NCBI GenBank assembly: GCA_016839425.1
Contig: JAEOUI010000443.1
Span: 1 to 5,839, forward strand
Source: Promethearchaeota archaeon
Lineage (GTDB): Archaea > Asgardarchaeota > Lokiarchaeia > Sigynarchaeales > SOKP01
Length of the DNA: 5,839 nucleotides
Reading direction: 5' to 3'
Positions 1 to 4,817 of this stretch are shown here, piece after piece. The position numbers and the translations under genes are program-made. How positions within the stretch are numbered: position 1 is the first letter of the stretch; the number at the start of each line of letters is the position of its first letter. The notes under the pieces were generated by a model. It saw only the letters and a list, made by a program, of their open reading frames with translations, had not been told where the DNA came from and did no database searches.

Positions 1-296
1 CCATCGAGATGGTCAAGACCTTGCTCGAAGACCCGGACATAGTGAATCCTGACTGCAAGACCTTAGATGTGGAACCAAAAGAAGGAAGCGGAGTGGGCAT
101 GACCGAAGCACCCCGGGGCATCCTGTTGTACAACCTCTGGTCCGACAACCAAGGCATCTGCAAGAAGGCCAACCTGTTGGTGGCGACGAACCACAACATC
201 GCAGGTATCGAAAAGACCCTCATGCACGTGGCAAAGCAGGTGTTCGAAGACAAGGCGCTGGACGGATTGAAACTCCCAGAGCCATGGATCAAATAA
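1..296 (+). CDS. vhuA: [NiFe]-hydrogenase large subunit, C-terminal part (5' end outside window)
   Basis: This is the last 98 or so codons of a group 3 (Mvh/Vhu-type) hydrogenase large subunit. The frame is open to the window edge, so the ATG at 9 is internal. The family signature G-x-G-MTEAPRG (about codons 30-40 of the fragment) and the following KKANLLVATNHNIAG stretch match the region just before the C-terminal nickel-binding motif of MvhA-type proteins. The protein then ends at ...LPEPWIK and a TAA, with no DPCxxCxxH motif. In ordinary MvhA this motif follows about 20-30 residues later. It is found instead in the separate vhuU gene at 1751, so this is a naturally split subunit and not a truncation. 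The enzyme would be cytoplasmic and pair with a small subunit and VhuD. G+C is about 53% by my count, against about 40% for hdrC, and codons mostly end in C or G. Confidence 0.88.
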   Translation, partial: IEMVKTLLEDPDIVNPDCKTLDVEPKEGSGVGMTEAPRGILLYNLWSDNQGICKKANLLVATNHNIAGIEKTLMHVAKQVFEDKALDGLKLPEPWIK

Positions 297-334
297 TTTA
301 TTTACTAATAAAATAATATTTTGAGTGAAACATA

Positions 335-829
335 ATGGTAAGTGTAGATTTCGAACTTAGAAAAAAAGTAATGGATGCTCATATTAAAGACGCTTTAAAG
401 TATTGCTACCAATGCGCTCGATGTACTGATGTGTGTCCCGTCTCAAAAGTTGCACCAGATAGATACAATCCTAGAGGCAACATCATGTTGTCGTTTTTAG
501 GTATTAATGTATTTAGTGGTGAAAAAAACAATTTTGCAATCTGGGGCTGCACTGTCTGTGATACTTGCGACGAGGTCTGTCCGCAGAAAATCGAACTCAC
601 GGAAATATTTACCGTCTTAAAAAATTTGAGCATTGCTAGGGGAGAGGGTCCTGATTATTATACGACACAAGCATCGACAATATACGATGCTGGAAAAGCA
701 ATCCCAATGCAACCTGCTATTGAGAAACGAAGAGAACAACTGGGCCTTCCTAAGGTAGAAGAACCAAATGTTGAAGAGGTTCAGAAAATATTAAATGAAA
801 CAAAATTAAATGTAATTTTAAAGAAATAA
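335..829 (+). CDS. hdrC: Heterodisulfide reductase subunit C (HdrC), ferredoxin-like
   Basis: This 164-residue protein has two complete [4Fe-4S] motifs: C24-x2-C27-x2-C30-x3-C34-P (CYQCARCTDVCP) and C72-x2-C75-x2-C78-x3-C82-P (CTVCDTCDEVCP). The architecture and length fit HdrC (methanogen HdrC is slightly longer). In the soluble Hdr complex, HdrC passes electrons between the flavin subunit HdrA and the catalytic subunit HdrB. Its start is ATG 335, with an SD-like GAGTGA at 323-328 and a 6-base spacer. It lies 38 bases after vhuA and 13 bases before hdrB, and HdrC-HdrB adjacency is typical of the family. The C-terminal half (about 110-164) is helical and charged. All cluster cysteines are present. 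The disulfide substrate cannot be told from sequence: a CoM-S-S-CoB-type substrate is known for methanogens, whereas in non-methanogens the Hdr acceptor is often unknown. Confidence 0.93.
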   Translation: MVSVDFELRKKVMDAHIKDALKYCYQCARCTDVCPVSKVAPDRYNPRGNIMLSFLGINVFSGEKNNFAIWGCTVCDTCDEVCPQKIELTEIFTVLKNLSIARGEGPDYYTTQASTIYDAGKAIPMQPAIEKRREQLGLPKVEEPNVEEVQKILNETKLNVILKK

Positions 830-842
830 TGGAGGAATAAAG

Positions 843-1721
843 ATGACAGAATATAAAATGTTCCAAGGTTGTACGATTGGAAACAGGATTCCTTTTATTG
901 AAGCGTCGGCAAGAAAAGTATTTGAAAAGCTCGGCGTGAAAACATCAGAAGCTCCATTCGCTTGTTGTCCAGATCCAGTTGGATTTAATTCGGTCGATCA
1001 TACGAGCTGGTTAGCAATGGGTGCCAGAAACCTCACGATTGCAGAACAGGAAGGAAAAGATATCGTGTCGTTATGTAACGGATGCTTTCAAACGCTTAAG
1101 GTCGTTAACAAGGAATTAAACCATGATGAGCACGAAAAAGCAAAGATTAACAAAATTCTAAGCGCTGTAGGAAGGGAATTCAAGGGAACTACCACCGTAA
1201 AGCATTTCGTAGAAGTATTACACGAAGTAGGGACGGAAAAGATCAAGGAAATGGTCACCAAAGAACTTTCTGGTTTAAAAGTCGCCTGTCATACGGGTTG
1301 CCACTATAATAGACCTTCTGAACTCGTTCAGACGGACGATCCCATGAAACCTAAAAAGTTACGAGAACTCGTGGCAGCAACTGGTGCAACCCCCGTGGAT
1401 TACGAGGAAGAAATGCTATGTTGCGGTTCTGGTGTTGGAAATACTGATGAAGAACCTTCTATGCAAATCCTTGCAAATAAAATGGATAGTGCAATAGCTG
1501 CAGGTGCCGAAGCAATGATCGTGATTTGTCCTGCGTGCTTTCAACAATTCGATACGAATCAAAAAAAAGCAGAAAAGATCTCGGGAAAGACTTACGGATT
1601 ACCCATCCTATACTTGACTGAGCTATTGGCCTTGTCTTTTGGAATAAAATCGGACGATATGGGCATGAAATTCCATCGATCCAGACCCAAGGAACTATTA
1701 GAAAAACATAGTTTAGATTAA
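843..1721 (+). CDS. hdrB: Heterodisulfide reductase subunit B (HdrB), two CCG domains
   Basis: This 292-residue catalytic Hdr subunit has two cysteine-rich CCG domains. The first has C10, C41-C42 and C78-x2-C81. The second has C153, C193-C194 and C229-x2-C232. This is the full ligand set that, in the structurally characterised methanogen HdrB, holds two non-cubane [4Fe-4S] clusters where the disulfide is cleaved. All positions are Cys, so no selenocysteine is needed here. The start is ATG 843, preceded by a strong Shine-Dalgarno GGAGGA at 831-836 with a 6-base spacer, so translation should be efficient. It lies between hdrC and the selenoprotein gene vhuU, in the same operon. The first CCG carries CCPDP, not the usual CCG; the second reads CCGSG. 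HdrB-like proteins also act with non-methanogenic acceptors, so the substrate is open. Confidence 0.94.
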   Translation: MTEYKMFQGCTIGNRIPFIEASARKVFEKLGVKTSEAPFACCPDPVGFNSVDHTSWLAMGARNLTIAEQEGKDIVSLCNGCFQTLKVVNKELNHDEHEKAKINKILSAVGREFKGTTTVKHFVEVLHEVGTEKIKEMVTKELSGLKVACHTGCHYNRPSELVQTDDPMKPKKLRELVAATGATPVDYEEEMLCCGSGVGNTDEEPSMQILANKMDSAIAAGAEAMIVICPACFQQFDTNQKKAEKISGKTYGLPILYLTELLALSFGIKSDDMGMKFHRSRPKELLEKHSLD

Positions 1722-1738
1722 ACCAAATTAAAATGCGA

Positions 1739-1744
1739 AGTGAT
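1739..1744 (+). promoter_or_regulatory. Shine-Dalgarno-like site deciding the vhuU start
   Basis: AGTGAT matches the 3' part of the archaeal SD consensus (GGAGGTGATC) and sits 6 bases before ATG 1751. An in-frame ATG at 1733 would add six residues but has only A/T-rich sequence before it. The SD-like site therefore favours 1751. The same GTGAT-type element precedes the gene starting at 5711. Confidence 0.5.
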
Positions 1745-1750
1745 TACCAG

Positions 1751-1900
1751 ATGAGTGATGTACCAGAAGGAGTAGTAAATGTATTGGAAATGATAGTTAG
1801 ATGTTTTGATTGCTGATTATCGTGCGCCGCTCACGTTACGGTCGTGGACGAGCGGGGCGAAGAGATTTATTCTCGCAAGTTAAATGTTGGTTTAGGTTGA
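1751..1900 (+). CDS. vhuU: VhuU-like hydrogenase selenopolypeptide; TGA 1814-1816 decoded as selenocysteine
   Basis: ATG 1751 to TGA 1898-1900 encodes 49 residues if TGA 1814-1816 (codon 22) is read as Sec. The segment EGVVNVLEMIVRCFDC-U-LSCAAH corresponds to the end of MvhA-type large subunits, where an E-G-x(2)-N-x-V/L-E-M-x-I/V-R helix leads into DPCLSCATH. Sec22 takes the place of the first Cys of the C-terminal CxxC, as in VhuU of Methanococcus, and Cys25 is the second ligand. VhuA upstream lacks precisely this segment, so the two chains should assemble to complete the Ni-Fe site. After His28 come 21 more residues starting VTVVDERG. This looks like the C-terminal extension that a hydrogenase maturation protease removes after His. 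The residue before Sec is Cys, where the family has Pro. ATG 1733 is an alternative start (55 residues). A decayed gene is unlikely, because conserved sequence continues on both sides of the TGA. Confidence 0.93.
1823..1859 (+). promoter_or_regulatory. GC-rich stem-loop just downstream of the Sec codon
   Basis: CCGCT (1827-1831) pairs with AGCGG (1851-1855), and CACG (1832-1835) pairs with CGTG (1843-1846) around a 7-base loop, leaving GACG bulged. A G.G mismatch and three further pairs can extend the base to 1823-1859. The stem starts 6-10 bases after the UGA, inside coding sequence, and is far richer in G+C than its surroundings. It resembles in position a bacterial SECIS or a eukaryotic selenocysteine redefinition element. 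It could also simply reflect codon choice. The role is inferred. Confidence 0.4.
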
Positions 1901-1959
1901 ACGTCCAATAAAAAATTTGGATTGGACGGGACTGGCCCTCGCATGGGCTTAAAACTAAC
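1886..1959 (+). promoter_or_regulatory. SECIS element candidate, eukaryote-like kink-turn type
   Basis: The core is 1898-1932. An 8-bp perfect helix, CGTCCAAT (1902-1909) with ATTGGACG (1921-1928), closes an 11-base loop beginning with six A's. Directly beneath it, UGAA (1898-1901) faces GGAC (1929-1932), giving tandem G1899.A1931 and A1900.G1930 pairs. That is the UGA/GA quartet of kink-turn SECIS elements, and the A-rich apical loop parallels the conserved AA. GTTGGTTT (1886-1893) can pair with AAACTAAC (1952-1959) as a basal helix. The site lies 82 bases after the Sec UGA, in the 3' UTR position used by archaea and eukaryotes. Eukaryote-like SECIS elements are reported from Lokiarchaeota. 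Oddly, the 5' UGA of the motif is also the vhuU stop codon. The hairpin is certain; its SECIS role is a strong inference. Confidence 0.75.
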
Positions 1960-1976
1960 TTTTTTTTTCTCTTTTT
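1934..1976 (+). terminator. Terminator of the vhuA-hdrCB-vhuU operon
   Basis: GCCC (1935-1938) pairs with GGGC (1945-1948) around TCGCAT, with a G-T pair at the base. It is followed by nine T's (1960-1968) and a second T-rich stretch to 1976. T-tracts are the main archaeal termination signal. The stem may alternatively be an arm of the SECIS fold, because it lies within the proposed basal helix. On the opposite strand this segment follows the stop codon of the convergent gene. Confidence 0.6.
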
Positions 1977-1992
1977 ATATTTTCAATTAAAA

Positions 1993-3312
1993 TCATACAA
2001 TAGTTCCAAATAGATTAGAACCATCAACCCGGATTATTTTAACATCCACGAATTCACCAAGATTTCCTTTATAATCATCAATAAATACATTTTTATACGC
2101 AAAATTTCTTCCGAATACTTGCCCATCTTTTTGTCCTTGGTGTAGGATTAAGACCTTTCCGTTCCAATTTAACCACTTATCATTCATTTTTTCCAGACAC
2201 CTCCTGAAGACATTCGACATCCGAAGAGAGCGCTTTTTTATGACCTTTCCGTCTAATTGTTCCATATGTTTAGCTTTCGTGCCAGGACGAGGCGTAAACT
2301 TTGAAACATTCAAGATTTCGGGTTTTAACCATTTGATAAAATTAATCGTTCGATAGAAATCAGATTCAGTTTCGCCAGGAAACCCGCAAATGATATCGGT
2401 GGAAATTGTTAGGAATGGAAATTGTTCGCGTAAACTTTCAAGCGGTTCCACGATATCGGAAATATGATAAGGCCGTTGCATTCGATCTAATACGATATTA
2501 CTTCCTGATTGGATGGGCACATGTAAAAAGTGATATATATTTTTCATCATAAAAATTTCTTCTAATTGAAAGGTATTTTTAATCAAGAAACTTGGATTGA
2601 TCATCCCCATCCTCAAAAAAAAATCCTTATTTATCGAATTAATATTTTTTATTAAATCGATGAGTCGAATACCTTCATATTGATATGTGCTACAATCTTG
2701 TGAAGTTAAATATATTTGTTTTACACCGTGCTCGAGCTGATATTTTACATTATTAAATATATTGTCAGGATTATAACAGACTAAACGACCTCGAGCATTT
2801 TTAACGCAACAGTATGTACATGAACCCAGACAGCCTTCTGAAATTGGTACGATCCCCGTTATTTTTTTCTGGGGAGGAGTAACAATTATCTTTGCTTTAT
2901 CGATCGATTTATCTGCAGGAAATAATTGGTTCCTAACACCATTTTTTAACATTTGAAATATGTCAGGGATCTCATTTATGTTATCTAAATCGATTATTGC
3001 GGAATATGATGGAATGACTTTTTTCAGCTTTTTTTCAAAACCAACTTCCACATGTGGCAAACATCCAGCAATTATTATATATTTATCTTGAATTCCGCCG
3101 TAAAAGGATCCTAATTGTTCCAAGCGTTGTTTAATTTTATTCTCTGTTTGCTCTTTTACGGCACAAGTATTTATAATAACGAATTGTGCGCTTTCAATAG
3201 GCTTTTTAGAGAAGCCCGCTTTTTCCAAAACTTCAGACATTATAAGTGAATCGGCTTTGTTAGAAACACACCCATAAGTTTCAATATAATACGAATTTTC
3301 GATTATTTTCAA
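1993..3312 (-). CDS. tRNA t6A37 methylthiotransferase, CDKAL1/e-MtaB type (radical SAM)
   Basis: This 439-residue protein has the three MTTase domains in order. The N-terminal UPF0004 domain has ETYGC15, NTC50 and AGC84, which bind the auxiliary cluster. The radical-SAM domain has C161-x3-C165-x2-C168 (CLGSCTYC) and the family motifs HVPIQSGS near 264 and CGFPGET near 309. The C-terminal TRAM domain (about 385-439) binds tRNA. The KNARGRLxxY stretch after the CxxxCxxC resembles the archaeal/eukaryal CDKAL1 branch more than bacterial MiaB. The reaction is conversion of t6A37 to ms2t6A37 in ANN-decoding tRNAs. The start is TTG at 3312. The frame is closed by a TGA five codons upstream, and the next Met (codon 25) would lose Cys15, so the TTG is needed. 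It ends in TGA, so UGA is a normal stop in this genome. It is convergent with the hydrogenase operon. Confidence 0.92.
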   Translation of the reverse strand: MKIIENSYYIETYGCVSNKADSLIMSEVLEKAGFSKKPIESAQFVIINTCAVKEQTENKIKQRLEQLGSFYGGIQDKYIIIAGCLPHVEVGFEKKLKKVIPSYSAIIDLDNINEIPDIFQMLKNGVRNQLFPADKSIDKAKIIVTPPQKKITGIVPISEGCLGSCTYCCVKNARGRLVCYNPDNIFNNVKYQLEHGVKQIYLTSQDCSTYQYEGIRLIDLIKNINSINKDFFLRMGMINPSFLIKNTFQLEEIFMMKNIYHFLHVPIQSGSNIVLDRMQRPYHISDIVEPLESLREQFPFLTISTDIICGFPGETESDFYRTINFIKWLKPEILNVSKFTPRPGTKAKHMEQLDGKVIKKRSLRMSNVFRRCLEKMNDKWLNWNGKVLILHQGQKDGQVFGRNFAYKNVFIDDYKGNLGEFVDVKIIRVDGSNLFGTIV

Positions 3313-3351
3313 ATGATCATCATATCACATACATTCCTTTAATAAAAAAAT

Positions 3352-3360
3352 CTTATAAAG
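3352..3360 (-). promoter_or_regulatory. TATA box of the methylthiotransferase gene
   Basis: CTTTATAAG, read on the - strand, is a good archaeal TATA element. It would place transcription start near 3330, giving a leader of about 18 bases before the TTG at 3312. A GTGAT SD-like element lies in that leader (complement of 3324-3328). It is part of a divergent intergenic region shared with the next gene. Confidence 0.45.
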
Positions 3361-3375
3361 TAAAAAAAACTATAC

Positions 3376-3383
3376 TTTAAATA
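3376..3383 (+). promoter_or_regulatory. TATA box of the LITAF-like gene
   Basis: TTTAAATA matches the archaeal TATA consensus TTTAWATA exactly and has an A-rich BRE-like stretch upstream (3362-3369). Transcription should start about 26 bases downstream of its centre, near 3402-3408. That is where the TTG (3402) or GTG (3408) start codon lies, so the transcript would be essentially leaderless. Confidence 0.55.
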
Positions 3384-3401
3384 CTACATTCAAGTATAAG
3401 G

Positions 3402-3821
3402 TTGAAGGTGATAGAAATTACCACGGGATACTGTAAGATCTGTAAGAAAGAGGTAACGCCGATAAAAAAACCGTTGAAAACGATAGAAAAAGTTATCTGG
3501 GTACTAATTATTTTAGCCACATTAGGAATTGCCCTCATTGTTTATCTTATATATCAATTTAGGATCGTGAAAAAGAAGCACTGTCCTATTTGCTATACAG
3601 TAGTAGATTTTAAAAAGATGAAGGAAATCAAGGAACAAGAGGAAAAAAAGCCTAAATTTGACACGACGACTTCGAAGGGTAAAGTTCTCGCAAAAGTAGA
3701 GAAAGCTAAGGAAAAATCCAAGACGAAGCAAGATACAGGAAAGATGTTTTGTGAGTTTTGTGGGGCACAAATCCCCTCTAGCTCAACGATTTGTCCTTCG
3801 TGTCAAACAAAAGTAGAATAA
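3402..3821 (+). CDS. Small membrane protein with LITAF-like zinc domain and C-terminal zinc ribbon
   Basis: This protein has 139 residues. C11-x2-C14 is followed by a hydrophobic segment (31-53) and then HC61-x2-C64, with basic residues flanking the segment. This is the layout of the eukaryotic LITAF domain, a zinc-binding unit whose middle dips into endosomal membranes. First-to-third Cys spacing is 50 here and about 52 in human LITAF, and the HCPxC knuckle is shared. After a Lys/Glu-rich linker (72-113), a second zinc ribbon has C117-x2-C120 and C131-x2-C134 (FCEFCGAQI...CPSC), like many archaeal double zinc ribbons. The start is uncertain: TTG 3402 or GTG 3408, both fitting a leaderless mRNA from the TATA box at 3376. 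The cytosolic face of a membrane is the likely location, and the function is unknown. A plain single-pass protein with two unrelated zinc knuckles is the alternative. Confidence 0.8.
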   Translation: MKVIEITTGYCKICKKEVTPIKKPLKTIEKVIWVLIILATLGIALIVYLIYQFRIVKKKHCPICYTVVDFKKMKEIKEQEEKKPKFDTTTSKGKVLAKVEKAKEKSKTKQDTGKMFCEFCGAQIPSSSTICPSCQTKVE

Positions 3822-3910
3822 TAGATGTTAAATCATTTAATACCAAAAGTGGTAAAAACTAACAACATTAATAAAACAAAAAAGATAATATCTAATAATT
3901 CAGCCTTTAG

Positions 3911-3920
3911 AAATATTTTA
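3911..3920 (+). promoter_or_regulatory. Possible TATA box of the four-helix membrane protein gene
   Basis: AAATATTTTA lies about 26-30 bases before ATG 3944, which would give a leaderless or very short-leader mRNA. The 122-base gap after the LITAF-like gene is AT-rich throughout, so the TATA assignment is tentative. I see no other structure in it. Confidence 0.35.
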
Positions 3921-3943
3921 AGACATTATAGAGTTGATATCTA

Positions 3944-4714
3944 ATGCCAAGAGCACCAAGATCAGCACCAAGTAGAAAAAAAGACCCCCTCGACGAATAT
4001 TCAACATGGGATGTTCGAACTGCAAAAACCTTTTATTACTCTTTCATTTTAGCCATTGCGATTTTCTTCTTAGGGATGTGGGTCACTCTCATCATTTTAT
4101 TAAGCCAATCAGGGAGTTTGAGCGTATTTTTTAGCCAAGCACCTTCCTTTATAGCTGCTGTAATCGGAGGGATTTTTACCGGACACGCCGTACTCTTAGT
4201 TATTTTTTATGCATTGTTTCGGGGAGGGATTTACAAGCTTTGTAGGATCTTATTTCCTGACAGAAAAATCGCAAAAAAATATGAGGATTATAATGTTTTG
4301 AGATGGCTTTTTGCAGCAGTCATCCTTGGGGTATATTTTACACTTACGATGGTTATTGTGTTCTTCTTACCTCCAGAATTTTATCAGTGGATCTGGGACT
4401 TATGGATTGGATGGGCAGCGACTTTTAGCGTTGGTATTTGGATAATTTGGTTTGCAGCGATGATGTTTCTCGTGATCCTTTTCTTCTTAATTGCATTTGT
4501 ATTATGGAGCCACGGAGTTTATGCCGTGCTTAAGAGGGCAAAAAAAATCGAAGAAGAAATAGAGATTGACGAGGAAATCAAGACCGAAGAGCTAAAAGGA
4601 ATGAACGAAGCAGAATTGCATAAAGCCTATAAGAAGATGACAGGTAAAAACGCTATATATCGAGGAAAAGAGACCAAATCGTATATTTCGTGGAAAAAAT
4701 CAAATGGTTTATGA
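3944..4714 (+). CDS. Unrecognised four-helix membrane protein with charged C-terminal module
   Basis: I do not recognise the family of this 256-residue protein. A basic, Pro/Ser-rich N-terminus (1-15) precedes four hydrophobic segments at about 31-54, 67-92, 119-142 and 157-187. Short basic loops such as FPDRKIAKKYEDYN (104-117) join segments 2 and 3 and suggest that both termini face the cytosol. The tail (195-256) begins with an acidic helix (EEEIEIDEEIKTEE). It ends with a helix-turn-helix-like module containing ELHKAYKKMTGKNAIYRG and a Trp near the end, which reads like a small SAP/HeH-type fold. That assignment is from pattern only. There are no catalytic motifs, signal peptide or conserved Cys pairs. 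The start is ATG 3944, and no strong SD is seen. It follows the LITAF-like gene in the same direction but probably has its own promoter. The stop is TGA, followed shortly by a TAA. Confidence 0.8.
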   Translation: MPRAPRSAPSRKKDPLDEYSTWDVRTAKTFYYSFILAIAIFFLGMWVTLIILLSQSGSLSVFFSQAPSFIAAVIGGIFTGHAVLLVIFYALFRGGIYKLCRILFPDRKIAKKYEDYNVLRWLFAAVILGVYFTLTMVIVFFLPPEFYQWIWDLWIGWAATFSVGIWIIWFAAMMFLVILFFLIAFVLWSHGVYAVLKRAKKIEEEIEIDEEIKTEELKGMNEAELHKAYKKMTGKNAIYRGKETKSYISWKKSNGL

Positions 4715-4753
4715 AGAGATAGTTAAATTTCTAAAATGAAACGATAATTTATT

Positions 4754-4776
4754 ATTTTTCTTTCTTTTAATTTTTA
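4754..4776 (+). terminator. T-rich terminator after the membrane protein gene
   Basis: A pyrimidine run with several T5 tracts lies 40-62 bases after the stop at 4714 and has no clear stem. This is the usual form of archaeal T-tract termination. It is in a 103-base convergent gap that holds nothing else on this strand. Confidence 0.5.
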
Positions 4777-4792
4777 AAAACAAGGTCAATAT

Positions 4793-4812
4793 TAAAAAAA
4801 AATATAAAAAAA
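4793..4812 (-). terminator. T-rich terminator after the convergent gene
   Basis: Read on the - strand, this is a run of T7, TATA and T9 beginning 6 bases after the TAA at 4818-4820. It is a typical archaeal T-tract and opposes the terminator of the + strand gene. Confidence 0.5.
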
Positions 4813-4817
4813 TAGGT

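Noticed and set aside
406..633. Antisense reading frame inside hdrC.
   Set aside because: It is a shadow of hdrC, whose two [4Fe-4S] motifs are certain.
1733..1750. Alternative vhuU start at ATG 1733, adding six residues.
   Set aside because: No SD-like sequence precedes it, whereas AGTGAT is well placed for ATG 1751. It is not excluded.
1754..1817. C/D-box guide RNA, from GTGATGT and CTGA box-like sequences.
   Set aside because: The matches are weak, there is no clear C'/D' pair, and the bases are accounted for by codons of vhuU.
1820..1960. tRNA or other stand-alone structured RNA gene in the gap after hdrB, suggested by several GC-rich hairpins.
   Set aside because: There is no T-arm consensus or cloverleaf, and the first half is explained by the vhuU reading frame with conserved protein sequence. 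Only the 3' part is best seen as a cis RNA element.
1898..1990. A second Sec at TGA 1898 with read-through into downstream sequence.
   Set aside because: The downstream frame runs through the SECIS hairpin and a poly-T/Phe stretch with no protein-like pattern. It is best treated as the stop.
3522..3770. Antisense reading frame inside the LITAF-like gene.
   Set aside because: It is a Phe/Leu-rich shadow of the Lys/Glu-rich linker on the other strand.
4712..4714. TGA ending the membrane protein gene as a possible Sec codon.
   Set aside because: Only three codons follow before TAA, with no Cys-type motif and no SECIS-like hairpin downstream.
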